Shown piece after piece: positions 53,904-63,441 of a stretch of DNA of 64,000 nt (positions are counted from its first letter, which is position 1; each line of letters starts with the position of its first letter). Location of the stretch: the NCBI RefSeq assembly GCF_051851475.1, contig NZ_JBPUSJ010000006.1, forward strand, positions 248,001 through 312,000, read 5' to 3'. The DNA is from Carboxylicivirga taeanensis (GTDB lineage: Bacteria; Bacteroidota; Bacteroidia; Bacteroidales; Marinilabiliaceae). A program made the position numbers and the translations under genes. The notes under the pieces were generated by a model that worked only from the letters and a program-made list of their open reading frames with translations, was not told the DNA's origin and searched no databases.

Positions 53904-55549
53904 TAAAGGTCTTCGCGGATTATATTTTGATCACGCTGCTGCTTCAGCAGGGCTTTGGCTGCTTCTTCAGTCATATTTTTTTCGGTCCTGTATATTTGCA
54001 GCAGAGTGGTTTTCACCTGATCGCCCATTCGGTTATGACCACAGAGGTAGATAATTGCCCCCTTATCCAGCCACTCCAGCAGCCTTTCTTTGTACTCAAG
54101 TAAGCGCTGCTGCACATACTCCTTCTGTGCCTGATCGCGGGAAAATGCTGTGTTAATAAAGGCCAGTGTTTCATCCTTATAAAAATCGATGATCTCATCT
54201 TCGTACAAAAAGTCACTGGTCTGGTGCTTATCTCCCCAGATTAACCAGGCTTTATTTTTTATTCCCCGAGCTGATAAATCTTGCAGGAAGGCTCTGTAGG
54301 GCGCAATGCCCGTTCCAACGCCTATCATAATTATTGGGGTTTCGGGGTTTTCAGGCAGGTGAAAGGAGGGGTTGCTCACCAGGCGAAAGTTAATGGTAGC
54401 TCCTTCAGCCAATCCCTCATTGACATAAGTTGAAGCTGCTCCTTCGTAGTCTCTTTCTTTTTGCGTGAAGCGAATGGTTTTGACCGTTAGATCTATCTGA
54501 TTTGGTTGAGCGATAGCTCCCGATGCAATTGAATAGTACCGGGAATGGATGGGCTGAAGGATGCCGACGAACTCATCCGCGTCCATTGTACATGGGTAGT
54601 CCTTTATTAAATCAAGCACATCTGATGTGGCGATGTAGGAGCGGAGTGCCTCCTTGTTGTTGTAGAGCTCTTTTAGTTGAGCGGAACTGTTTATTTTTAG
54701 AAAACGCCTGATAACGGGTCGGGTCAAGCGTGTGATCTCAAATTGATACAATAGTGCATACTCCAAACTGTGGTTGTAGGTGATAAGCTCCTGCGATTTG
54801 CTTAAATTGAGCACTTCAATAATCTGATTGACAAGTTTAAGCGGGTTGGTTGGAACAATTTCAATGCAGTCGCCGGCCGCATAAGCTACTTTACTGTTGG
54901 CATTATCCAACTCGACATGGTAGACCGCTTGTTGTGTTTCGCCTTTAGTGAGTTGAATGCGTGTGGTTAGCGTGGTCGAAATAAAATCAGGGACAGCTAA
55001 CTCTGCTTTCGATAGGATTTCTGTTTCTTTTTTAACACCGGCTATGGTTTCATAGCTATTTTGTATCCATTGAAGAGCGGGTTTTTTAAAGTCCAGATCG
55101 CAGTCTACCCGATTAATAATTGGTTGGGCTCCCAATTTTTGCAGTTGCTTTTCGATGGTTTTACCAGCGCCACAAAAATTGTCGTAGCTGGAGTCGCCAA
55201 GTCCGCACACAGCATAGCGCAGATTCGGTAACAACGGCATTTCTTCGTGTTGCAGCAAGGCATAAAACTGTCGGGCGTTAGGTGGCAGTTCACCTTCACC
55301 ATCGGTACTAACCACTATTAGAAGTTGTTTTTCAGCAGGTAATCGGCCTACGTCGTATTTCTCCATGTTAAGGCATTCGCTTTCAATGCCACACTGGTGA
55401 TAGTATTTGTGGGCTTGTTGGGCCACCAGTTGCGCATTGCCGGTTTTGGTTCCATACAAGATTGTAACCGGCGGACATGTTATGCCTGTTTTAATAGACA
55501 GGTTTAAAGGCTTTTCTTTTTTCTTTAGTAAGGCACTGAAGAATCCCAT
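53900..55549 (-). CDS. CysJ-like diflavin reductase (sulfite reductase flavoprotein type)
   Basis: 549 residues. An N-terminal flavodoxin-like FMN domain (about 28-165, VTILYGTKTGNAQLVAQQ, STDGEGELPPNARQFY, LGDSSYDNF) is joined to an FAD domain (RYYSIASG) and a NAD(P)H domain (IGVGTGIAPYRAFLQDL, YLCGHNRMG), ending in a terminal Tyr like CysJ. It moves electrons from NADPH through FAD and FMN to a partner, typically the sulfite reductase haemoprotein CysI. No cysI is adjacent, so the partner is unknown. Confidence 0.87.
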   Translation of the reverse strand: MGFFSALLKKKEKPLNLSIKTGITCPPVTILYGTKTGNAQLVAQQAHKYYHQCGIESECLNMEKYDVGRLPAEKQLLIVVSTDGEGELPPNARQFYALLQHEEMPLLPNLRYAVCGLGDSSYDNFCGAGKTIEKQLQKLGAQPIINRVDCDLDFKKPALQWIQNSYETIAGVKKETEILSKAELAVPDFISTTLTTRIQLTKGETQQAVYHVELDNANSKVAYAAGDCIEIVPTNPLKLVNQIIEVLNLSKSQELITYNHSLEYALLYQFEITRLTRPVIRRFLKINSSAQLKELYNNKEALRSYIATSDVLDLIKDYPCTMDADEFVGILQPIHSRYYSIASGAIAQPNQIDLTVKTIRFTQKERDYEGAASTYVNEGLAEGATINFRLVSNPSFHLPENPETPIIMIGVGTGIAPYRAFLQDLSARGIKNKAWLIWGDKHQTSDFLYEDEIIDFYKDETLAFINTAFSRDQAQKEYVQQRLLEYKERLLEWLDKGAIIYLCGHNRMGDQVKTTLLQIYRTEKNMTEEAAKALLKQQRDQNIIREDLY

Positions 55550-55570
55550 ATATGATGTGCATTAATTGTT

Positions 55571-55603
55571 AAAAACAGAAGGCTTGTATGTACATAAAGC
55601 CTT
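55571..55603 (-). terminator. Terminator after the efflux/two-component operon
   Basis: On the minus strand AAGGCTT and AAGCCTT pair across an inner TATGTACATA palindrome; a short CTG and then TTTTT follow. It lies 36 bases past the LytTR stop codon. Confidence 0.6.
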
Positions 55604-55638
55604 GCTCTAATTAACAAGCACCACCATAAAATGTTTGC

Positions 55639-56406
55639 TTATTTAGCCAGCCATTGCTTAAATTTAGAGGCTTTCTCGCTGGATATTATAACATCGCAAT
55701 TGGCTTTGGGACGCAACTCCAGTTTGAGCTTACTTTTAGAGTAGATATGGGCCTCCAGAATGGACAGTACGCTGACGATGAACTTGCGGTTGGCCCTGAA
55801 AAATTGCCTAGGGTTCAACTCATCGTTCAATTGCTCAAGCGTTAGGTTGATGTCAAATACACGGCCTTCGTGGGTGCAAATAAATACGCCTCTGTTTTCG
55901 GCATAAATATAGGCCACCTCATTAACCGGGATGGTCTTTAATTTGCCCCGGTAATGCACCAAAAATCGTTCTCTGTATTCTGGTTGAGTTTGTTGCCGGG
56001 CAATAGCCTGGCCCAATAACTGGTAGTCTATTGTTGTTTCATTGGTTTGCTGAACACGACTTAAGTATTTGTCAATGGCAATTTGTAGCTTATCCTTTCC
56101 AAATGGTTTTAGAAGGTAGCCAATACTGTTGTGATCAAAGGCCTGAATGGCATATTGGTCATAAGCCGTGGTAAAGATGATGGGACTCGTAATATTTTGT
56201 TGTTCAAATATCTGAAAGCTATTGCCATCGGCCAGGTGGATATCCAGAAAAATGAGGTCGACGGTGTTCGATTGTAAAAAGTCAACCGTGGCTTCTACAG
56301 AATCCAGAATTTGAACAACCCTAAAGTCAGGGGCAAGCGTACTGAGCATGGCCTGTAATTTACGTGCCGATGGCATCTCATCTTCAACTATTAAAACATC
56401 AGTCAT
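55639..56406 (-). CDS. LytTR-family response regulator
   Basis: 255 residues. Receiver domain (1-118) with acidic pocket EDE (8-10), phosphoacceptor D55 in LIFLDIHLADG and conserved lysine in LLKPFGK. The LytTR DNA-binding domain (about 150-250, RERFLVHYRGKLKTIPVNEVAYI, FFRANRKFIVSVLSI) follows. Its start overlaps the kinase gene by 8 bases. It probably controls the upstream RND efflux genes in the same cluster. Confidence 0.93.
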   Translation of the reverse strand: MTDVLIVEDEMPSARKLQAMLSTLAPDFRVVQILDSVEATVDFLQSNTVDLIFLDIHLADGNSFQIFEQQNITSPIIFTTAYDQYAIQAFDHNSIGYLLKPFGKDKLQIAIDKYLSRVQQTNETTIDYQLLGQAIARQQTQPEYRERFLVHYRGKLKTIPVNEVAYIYAENRGVFICTHEGRVFDINLTLEQLNDELNPRQFFRANRKFIVSVLSILEAHIYSKSKLKLELRPKANCDVIISSEKASKFKQWLAK

Positions 56407-57460
56407 GAGTTGGTGGTATTAATGGAATTTGCGAAACGTAATGCTTTCCGTCGCTGGTAAAGTTCGGTAATTCACCATGCAGCAATTTAAATTTTTCTAT
56501 GAGATTTTGCTGGCCGGTGTGGGTCGATTCATATTTTTCAGTTTTTGGCTGTATATTGTTTTTAATAAGCAGGCTGTTCGTTTTAGTTTCAATAGTGATG
56601 GTTAGCGGACGCTGCCTTGATACAACATTGTGTTTCAGTACATTTTCTATTACTACCTGTAACGAGAGTGGAGGAAGAAGTCTGTTTTCGAGCTGATCGT
56701 CGATGTTTACCCGAAAGTTCAGCCCTTCCTCGTACCGGTATTTATAGAGGTTCAGGTAGGTTCGGATAAAATCCAGTTCCTCTTTTAAAGTCACCAAATC
56801 TTGCTTATTAATGGAGAGCACATAGCGGTATATAGCTGCAAAATCCTGAATGAATTTATCTGCTTTTTCGGTGCTTTCATAAATCAACGACGATAAAACA
56901 CTGAGGTTGTTGAATAAGAAATGATGGTCGAGTTGCTCCTTCAAAGCGGTGTATTTGGTGCTAATCTGTTCTTTCTCCAGTTGAGTCAGTTTAAACTCCA
57001 GTTGATTTCTTTCTTCGGTTGCAACAATCATTTCAACCACAATCATTAACAAGGCACTAACCATTAGCGGCATGATAAATACAATGAGCCGGAACTGTTC
57101 TTCTTCGTGATGTTTGGGCATCCAACCTTCGTTAATTGCAAAATTGATGCTACCAATGATGATAATTGGAATAATGAGGGTGACCCCAAAGTCGATAATG
57201 GAGCGGATGAGCCAGTTGCGCTTCCAGGGGTAGCTCACATTCAATTTCCGTACGATGTAGTTATACAGAAATACGAGTCCTAATGATTCAATAAAGCCAA
57301 CCAGCATCCTCTCAAAGGGCATTTGACTGATTTCCTCCAGCGTTCTGTATTGAAAAACAACAGTGAGCGTCATCGCTATCAGGATGATGCCTAACAGAAT
57401 AAATGGTGTTAGCAGCAGTTTAAGGCGCTTGTTTCTAAATTGAATATTCCGAATCATCAT
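56399..57460 (-). CDS. LytS/YehU-type sensor histidine kinase
   Basis: 353 residues. About four membrane helices in the first 150 residues, a short coiled coil (EERNQLEFKLTQLEKEQISTKY), then the His_kinase domain with phosphoacceptor H180 in DHHFLFNNLSVLSSLIYE. The ATP-binding part has the N box VVIENVLKHNVV, while the G box is reduced to TGQQNLIEKFKLL. No separate extracytoplasmic sensor domain, so the membrane part probably senses the signal. It starts 7 bases after the TolC-type gene, placing regulation inside the efflux operon. Confidence 0.9.
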   Translation of the reverse strand: MMIRNIQFRNKRLKLLLTPFILLGIILIAMTLTVVFQYRTLEEISQMPFERMLVGFIESLGLVFLYNYIVRKLNVSYPWKRNWLIRSIIDFGVTLIIPIIIIGSINFAINEGWMPKHHEEEQFRLIVFIMPLMVSALLMIVVEMIVATEERNQLEFKLTQLEKEQISTKYTALKEQLDHHFLFNNLSVLSSLIYESTEKADKFIQDFAAIYRYVLSINKQDLVTLKEELDFIRTYLNLYKYRYEEGLNFRVNIDDQLENRLLPPLSLQVVIENVLKHNVVSRQRPLTITIETKTNSLLIKNNIQPKTEKYESTHTGQQNLIEKFKLLHGELPNFTSDGKHYVSQIPLIPPTHD

Positions 57461-57467
57461 GCTTTAA

Positions 57468-58814
57468 CTATTGAATGAGCTGGCCGGTTAATTGTAACAG
57501 GTAAAATTCAGCTGTTTTGGCCTGGTATTGGGCATCGTTGTAATCAGCGGCCACGCGTAATAAATTTTGCTGGGCGGTTCGAAACTCAATGGAAGTGACT
57601 CGTCCCAGCTGAAACAGCTCTTTGGTTTGCCCAAAATTTAATCGGGCTTGTTCCAAACTACTCTTTTGTAGTTCAACAATTTTTCGCTTATAAATATAGT
57701 CAGTATATGCATTGGATGCATCCCGTTCAATTTCCGATTTTACCTGCGAGGTGCGTTCCTGAGCACTCATGTAATCGAGGCGGGCATTTTTTTCGCGTGT
57801 ACGTTGCTGACGCCCGTTAAAAACATTAAATTTTAAACTGATGCCAGCTGTGGTGCCCATGTTTTGGTTGTAAAGCAGCTGGCCGGCATCATTATCCTGC
57901 CTGAAATAGCCATACTGTCCATAGGCCGAAAGGGTCGGGTATTTTCCGGCATTCGCAAGTTTTACATCCAGGCTGCTGATGTGTTCTTGCTGCTGCTGGG
58001 TAAGGAGTCTGGAATTATGCAACAATGCAGCGGCGAGAATCTCTTCCGAAGTAAAATCATTGCGAAAGGAGATGGAGTTATCAACTGCGTAAGTATTCTG
58101 AATAGGAACTCCCAGCAGTAAATTAAGGTCTTTCATACTTTGGATGGCGGACTGTTCTGTTTGCAAAACTATGGTGCTGTCATTGTTCATATCCACCTCG
58201 GCATTGAGTATGTCGAGCTGTGTTGCCTGCCCGTAGGCTTTTTTATCCATGGCTTTTTGCCAGCGTTCCCGTGAAATACGCATCGATTCCTTGGCCAGAT
58301 ACAGGTTTTGCTGGGCCCGGCAAAGCTGATAATATTGTTGGGCTACCTGTACTATGGTTGCTTCGGTTTGCTGTTTGAAAATGGTTTCCTGCAAGGCGTC
58401 GGCACTCTGCAGTTTTTTGTAAGTGTAGATGTTTCCAAAGCCATCAAACAAGGTATAATCAATGCGGGCATTGGCATTGTATGTGGCTGACCCTGCATTG
58501 TCCTGCTCAATCACCACCTTCGAGGGTGCTCCGTCACTGCCCTGACTCAACAGCTCTATTTCGGTGTCTTTGTTTGAATAGTCGGCTCCTCCATTCAGGC
58601 TCACCGAGGGCAATAGTCCGGCATTGCCAATCGAATTCAGGTTTTTGGCTTTCTGTAATTCACCACTGGCAATTTTTATGTCGTAATTATTGACCAGAGC
58701 AATTTCTATCGCTTTTTGCAAAGTTAGCTGCTGACTGGTGTCTGGCACTTCCTGTGCATTAGTGCACAGGTAAGCCAGTAATAATAATATTAGTGTGATG
58801 TATTTAGTCTTCAT
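57468..58814 (-). CDS. TolC-family outer-membrane efflux channel
   Basis: 448 residues. Signal peptide (1-20, ending CTNAQ). Two repeated halves of helical-hairpin type are visible: LTLQKAIEIALVNNYDIKIASGELQKAKN and, later, NSRLLTQQQQEHISSLDVKLANAGKYPTLSAYG. The beta-strand section SLNGGADYSN is also typical. It forms the exit duct of the tripartite pump. Its start codon overlaps the RND pump gene by 11 bases. Confidence 0.92.
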   Translation of the reverse strand: MKTKYITLILLLLAYLCTNAQEVPDTSQQLTLQKAIEIALVNNYDIKIASGELQKAKNLNSIGNAGLLPSVSLNGGADYSNKDTEIELLSQGSDGAPSKVVIEQDNAGSATYNANARIDYTLFDGFGNIYTYKKLQSADALQETIFKQQTEATIVQVAQQYYQLCRAQQNLYLAKESMRISRERWQKAMDKKAYGQATQLDILNAEVDMNNDSTIVLQTEQSAIQSMKDLNLLLGVPIQNTYAVDNSISFRNDFTSEEILAAALLHNSRLLTQQQQEHISSLDVKLANAGKYPTLSAYGQYGYFRQDNDAGQLLYNQNMGTTAGISLKFNVFNGRQQRTREKNARLDYMSAQERTSQVKSEIERDASNAYTDYIYKRKIVELQKSSLEQARLNFGQTKELFQLGRVTSIEFRTAQQNLLRVAADYNDAQYQAKTAEFYLLQLTGQLIQ

Positions 58815-61800
58815 ATTCTTCGATGTATTTCATTTCCTTGATTGCAGGTTCAATTTCTTCCCGTGTCACTTTTCTGCCGAGTAGCTGTTGCCATTTTAAT
58901 TTGGTACCATTGGCAATGAGCAGCATTACAGGGAGCAAAATGAGGGTTGTGGTGGTGGCCATGGCCATGCCATAGCTGACTGAAATAGCCATTGGTATCA
59001 GGAAGCGGGCCTGCATACTGGTTTCGAGCAGCATGGGCGCCATACCGGCAATGGTAGTCAGCGTAGTTAATAAAATGGGGCGGAAGCGCGACATGGCTGC
59101 ATCCAATAAGGCCTTTTCATAGTTCATGCCTTCCTTAAGGTTGATGTTTAAGGCGTTAATCAGCACCAGTGCGTCGTTAATCATTACCCCGATAAGAGCA
59201 ATGACACCCATGCCCGACATAAGGCTTAAGGACATGCCATGAATCCAGTGCCCTACAATCACTCCGACCAGGCTTAAAGGAATCATCATGTAAACCAGTA
59301 TCGATTGGGTGACAGACCGAAGGGTGAGTATAACCACACAGAACATAAGCAGCAGAATGATGGGCATCACTTTTCGCATGGAGCTACCCACCTTGGCACT
59401 TTCGCGTTTCTGTCCTTCGTAATCGGCTTTTACGCCGGGGTATTTGGCATAGATTGGCTCAAGGATTTCCGACTCAATTTTACTGATCACATCGGGTAAG
59501 GATGCGTTTGGGTTCGACTGGTTGGCCTCAACCTGTACTTCACGCTCAAAATCGAGGTGCTGGATGTTGGAAAAGCCATTAACTGTTTTTAAAGTAGCCA
59601 GTTCAGATAGCGGATAGGCGGCTCCGTTGCCCAGCCTTATTTTCATATCTTCCAGTTGCCCTATCGAACGACGGTTGTCTTCGGCGTATTTCACCCAAAC
59701 TTTTACTTCATCTTTTCCGCGCTGTAAACGTTGCGCTTCATTTCCCCAAAAGGCTTCTCGTACTTGCCCGATAACATCCTGCAGGCTGATGCCCAAATGA
59801 TGAGCTTTTTCTTTTAGCTCAATTTCCACTTCACGGTAACCAATAGGTGTGTTATCTGACACATCGGTGACTTCAGGCATTGCATTAAGTCCACGTTTCA
59901 GTTCCTCTTTGGCGGCACGTAGTACCTCATTATCATCGCCCAGCAACGAAATCACCAGTGCTTTACCAAAAGGATTAAAACCTTCAAACAGTAGGGCTTC
60001 AGCCCCGGGGATATCGCCTACTTTTTCGCGCAGGCGCAACACTACATCGTCGGTGGTGGAGTTACGCGATTCGCCATCCAGCAGGGTAATCTGTACGGTG
60101 GCTTTACTACCCATGCCCTGAAACTGCTGAAAAGTTTGCTTGATAATGTTCTGATTGTTGGGTTGCAAAGGACGCATCTCTTCATTCACCTGCCAGATGG
60201 CCTTGGTTATTTTATCAACCTGCTTTTGTGTAACCGACTCATCGGTACCTGATGGCATGGTTAAGCTCACGGTAATGTTATCGCCATCGACCTGTGGAAA
60301 GAACGTGACATTGACCCAGCGTGCCGATACCATGCCGATTGAAATAATAAAGAGGGCCGTAAACACGGCAAAGGTGATGGTTTTGTACTGAATGGCTTTT
60401 TCAACCACTGGCTTATAGGTGATGTCGCGCAGTTTAAGCAGCCCTGTTTCGGCCCAGCCCATGTACTTTACCCATTTGCTTTTGTAGCCCTTTTTCAAGG
60501 CTTTGGAGTGAGCAATGTGTGCGGGCAAAATTATAAGTCCTTCTATCAGTGAAACAAACAGAATGGCTATTACTACAATGGAAATCTCTTTGAACATATC
60601 GCCCATGCGCCCATCCAAAAAGATAAAGGCAGAAAAGGCCATCATGGTGGTTAGAACACCAGACACTACTGCGGGTGTTACCTCCAGCGTGCCATCAACA
60701 GCGGCACGTATTGGTGTTTTGCCCATTTGCCAGTGCCGGTAAATATTTTCGGCAACAACAATGGCATCATCAACCAGAATCCCCAGAACTAATATCAATC
60801 CAAAGAGCGACAGCATATTAATGGTGACTGAGGTAGCCGGAATAATGATAAACATACCTAAAATGGAAAAGGGGATACCTATAGCCACCCAAAATGCAAT
60901 TCGGGGATTCAAGAACAGGGAGAGGAACAGTAATACCAGCAGGATGCCAATAACACCATTCTTTACCAGTAGGTTAATACGTTGGTTCAAAAGGTCGCTG
61001 GAATCGCGTATTACAGTGGCGGTGTATAAATCCTGACTGGAGTTAAATGTTTCGATGTATTCTTTAACCGCATCGGTAGCGGTGATGACATCTTCGGAGA
61101 AGGTACTTTGAATAGTGATGACAACACTTTGCTTTGCATTGAAATAGACTTCGGAGGGTGCATCGGCCCATTGGTCTTTAATGGTTGCTACATCCTTAAG
61201 GCGAATAATGCCTCCTTCAGCTGTGTTGCGAATGACGATGTCTTCCAGGCCTTCGCTTTTATACTCGCGGTTACGCACCCGGATAAAGAGTTCTTCTTCA
61301 CCATCTTTAATGCTGCCGCCCGTCATCAGCAGGTTGGTTTTTGCTACCGCACGGGCTATCTCTGTAAAAGTAATGCTATATGCTTCGAGTGCATCTTCTT
61401 TTAGCAGAATGGCAATTTCTTCATCGGGGTAGCCGCCAATGGTCACCTTTGAAATGCCTTCTTTGCGTAGCAGGTCATGTTCCATTTGGCGGGCCGTAGA
61501 TTTGAGTTGTTTGAGGCTGACCTGTTTCCCTTCGTTGGATGTTATAACATAGTTAATGGAGAAGTTAACATCGTCGTGCTTGTAGGTGACTACCGACTCG
61601 ATACCCACCGGAAAAGAAGCGATGCGTTCCACCTCGTTTTTGACTTTTATCAGCGCTTCGTCCATGTCGGTGCCTTTTAGCATTTCGATGGTCACTGTGC
61701 CACTGTTTTCGCGCGACACAGACGTGATGCGCTCCATCCCCTCGAGGCCTTTTACGTTTTCTTCAATTTTAAGAATAGCACCTTCTTCAACCTCTTCGGG

Positions 61801-61968
61801 CGAGGCCCCCGGATACACAATGTCTACATAGATGTAGCGCTGGGCAATGTTCGGAAAAAAATTCTTTTGGATGCCAATTAATGAGAAAGTACCAAATAAC
61901 AGGACCATCACCATGATGAGGTTGACTGCTACCGGGAATTTCATAAAGTAGGCTATAAGATTTTTCAT
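58804..61968 (-). CDS. RND-family efflux pump (AcrB-type inner-membrane permease)
   Basis: 1054 residues with the 12-helix, two-loop plan of RND pumps. Proton-relay aspartates D400 and D401 lie in GILVDDAIVVAENIYRH; an N-terminal PGASPEEVEEGAILKIEENV and a C-terminal GVMINDALVLINALN are typical. It exports drugs or other amphiphiles using the proton gradient. The substrate cannot be predicted; the sequence is closer to the AcrB/MdtB-like than to the metal-exporting CusA branch, since no Met-rich cluster is seen. Adaptor upstream, channel downstream. Confidence 0.93.
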   Translation of the reverse strand: MKNLIAYFMKFPVAVNLIMVMVLLFGTFSLIGIQKNFFPNIAQRYIYVDIVYPGASPEEVEEGAILKIEENVKGLEGMERITSVSRENSGTVTIEMLKGTDMDEALIKVKNEVERIASFPVGIESVVTYKHDDVNFSINYVITSNEGKQVSLKQLKSTARQMEHDLLRKEGISKVTIGGYPDEEIAILLKEDALEAYSITFTEIARAVAKTNLLMTGGSIKDGEEELFIRVRNREYKSEGLEDIVIRNTAEGGIIRLKDVATIKDQWADAPSEVYFNAKQSVVITIQSTFSEDVITATDAVKEYIETFNSSQDLYTATVIRDSSDLLNQRINLLVKNGVIGILLVLLFLSLFLNPRIAFWVAIGIPFSILGMFIIIPATSVTINMLSLFGLILVLGILVDDAIVVAENIYRHWQMGKTPIRAAVDGTLEVTPAVVSGVLTTMMAFSAFIFLDGRMGDMFKEISIVVIAILFVSLIEGLIILPAHIAHSKALKKGYKSKWVKYMGWAETGLLKLRDITYKPVVEKAIQYKTITFAVFTALFIISIGMVSARWVNVTFFPQVDGDNITVSLTMPSGTDESVTQKQVDKITKAIWQVNEEMRPLQPNNQNIIKQTFQQFQGMGSKATVQITLLDGESRNSTTDDVVLRLREKVGDIPGAEALLFEGFNPFGKALVISLLGDDNEVLRAAKEELKRGLNAMPEVTDVSDNTPIGYREVEIELKEKAHHLGISLQDVIGQVREAFWGNEAQRLQRGKDEVKVWVKYAEDNRRSIGQLEDMKIRLGNGAAYPLSELATLKTVNGFSNIQHLDFEREVQVEANQSNPNASLPDVISKIESEILEPIYAKYPGVKADYEGQKRESAKVGSSMRKVMPIILLLMFCVVILTLRSVTQSILVYMMIPLSLVGVIVGHWIHGMSLSLMSGMGVIALIGVMINDALVLINALNINLKEGMNYEKALLDAAMSRFRPILLTTLTTIAGMAPMLLETSMQARFLIPMAISVSYGMAMATTTTLILLPVMLLIANGTKLKWQQLLGRKVTREEIEPAIKEMKYIEEYED

Positions 61969-62105
61969 TCGCTTTAATTTATTTGTCAGTAGTTGTTAGT
62001 CATTAGTTACTAATGGGCTCTTGCTGTGCGCTCTCAGCTAGCGCTTACTTTGGCAGAGAACAGAGTGAGCCATGTGACCAGCCGACAGCCACTACTTAGC
62101 AGTTT

Positions 62106-63218
62106 TTACTCATTTACTCGCACCGGCATGCCATCATAGGCACTTTTTACAACAGTTGCCAAAACAGGCGTGTCAGTTGGTAAACCTGTAACAATCGCAT
62201 AGTCGCTCTGTCGTGTTATCACGTTAACCCGGATACTTTTTAAAGCGTTGTTTTCGACAATGAATAAACGGTTATTGTCATCCACCATTTTACGCGGAAT
62301 CTTGATGGCATTTTCCAGGGGTTTTTGAGCTATCTCGGCATTCAGGTACATGCCTTCTTTTAGCTCCTGGCCTTGTGTGCGGATAAATACTTTGACGCTT
62401 TGCGACTGTTCGTCAATATCGCCACTTATTCGCACGACTTTGCCGGTCCAGCTGCCGGCTATATCCGATGAGCTCAGGTGGGCCACTGTTCCCACTTTTA
62501 TCTGTTGCATACTGCTTAGCGGAATGGTAATTTCCAAATCGTAATTGGCTGTACTAATCATGGTTCCCAGTTCGGAGCCCGGGCGCACGGCTTTACCAGC
62601 TTCTGCCTTTACCGCTGTTACCACTCCCGTAAATGGTGCTCGGATGCTGTATTTTGCCAGTTTTTCTTCACCCGATTTAACCGAGTAGTATTTACTTAAG
62701 ATGCCTTTGCCCGACAGGTAAAAATGTTCCTGTTCGCTCTGTGCCTTTGGCATCTTAGCCAGTGGTGCATTAACGTCGATTGAAGAAACATATGTTTTCC
62801 ATAAGGGATAAGCATCCGGATAGTCCGATTTGAGGTCGGGCAGAATAGACGTGGTGAGGGTAATAAATTCACTTTTCTGAGCCAACAGGTTCATGTAAAA
62901 CTCTTGCTGATCAATCTCCAGCATCAGATCGCCTTTTCGATAGCTGTTTCCTTCTTTAAAACTGCGGGCCGATGGCAAAAGTTGTCCTTCTACCTGGGCT
63001 ACAATCTCAAAGCGATCGACGGCTCTAAGTTTGCCAGTGCCTGTGTAAAATTGCTCAATGGTTTCTGGTTCAGGATACATCACATCAACCAGCAAGCCGG
63101 CCTTTTCGGCACTTGCCTTACTAACCTTGTCTTTTGACGAAGTTATGGCCTTAACAAATACAACTGCTATAATAATAATGACAATAGCAATAGCCAAAGA
63201 AACTCCTTTTCTATTCAT
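62106..63218 (-). CDS. RND efflux periplasmic adaptor (membrane fusion protein)
   Basis: 370 residues. One N-terminal helix (VSLAIAIVIIIIAVVFVKAI) anchors it. The lipoyl-like halves are EIVAQVEGQLLPSARSFKEG and YSIRAPFTGVVTAVKAEAGKAV; beta-barrel strands (EITIPLSSMQQIKVG) and a C-terminal membrane-proximal domain follow. The hairpin between the lipoyl halves is short (about 90 residues). First gene of the leftward efflux operon; 137 bases to the pump gene hold no ORF but contain a 7-bp inverted repeat CATTAGT/ACTAATG at 62001-62015. Confidence 0.9.
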   Translation of the reverse strand: MNRKGVSLAIAIVIIIIAVVFVKAITSSKDKVSKASAEKAGLLVDVMYPEPETIEQFYTGTGKLRAVDRFEIVAQVEGQLLPSARSFKEGNSYRKGDLMLEIDQQEFYMNLLAQKSEFITLTTSILPDLKSDYPDAYPLWKTYVSSIDVNAPLAKMPKAQSEQEHFYLSGKGILSKYYSVKSGEEKLAKYSIRAPFTGVVTAVKAEAGKAVRPGSELGTMISTANYDLEITIPLSSMQQIKVGTVAHLSSSDIAGSWTGKVVRISGDIDEQSQSVKVFIRTQGQELKEGMYLNAEIAQKPLENAIKIPRKMVDDNNRLFIVENNALKSIRVNVITRQSDYAIVTGLPTDTPVLATVVKSAYDGMPVRVNE

Positions 63219-63367
63219 AGTAGTGTTTATATTTTTTTAATTTGGTTTTTGTACATGACTGTCACGTAAAGATGAGGCATCTTTTTTTGTGTGTTTAATA
63301 CTGTAACAATGAACAACGAAAAATGATGAATGAAACCGGAATATCAGGTATGATAAAAAAATAGTTC

Positions 63368-63397
63368 TTGGAACAGTTTTTGATTCGCTTAACTTTG
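63368..63397 (+). promoter_or_regulatory. Promoter of the exported proline-rich protein gene
   Basis: TTG (63368-63370), a 19-base spacer and TAACTTTG (63390-63397) fit the Bacteroidota consensus. The ATG follows 44 bases later. Confidence 0.6.
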
Positions 63398-63441
63398 CAA
63401 CTCCCGGCAGGGTGAAGGTTCTAACCATCAAATACAATGCT

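Noticed and set aside
53900..55549. Cytochrome P450 reductase or nitric-oxide-synthase-type partner
   Set aside because: The domain order fits, but there is no membrane anchor, no P450 or NOS gene nearby, and the C-terminal end resembles CysJ; sulfite reductase flavoprotein is the simpler reading.
58804..61968. Copper/silver-type (CusA) RND pump
   Set aside because: No methionine-rich relay or metal-binding chaperone gene is seen, and the regulator is LytTR rather than a metal-responsive type.
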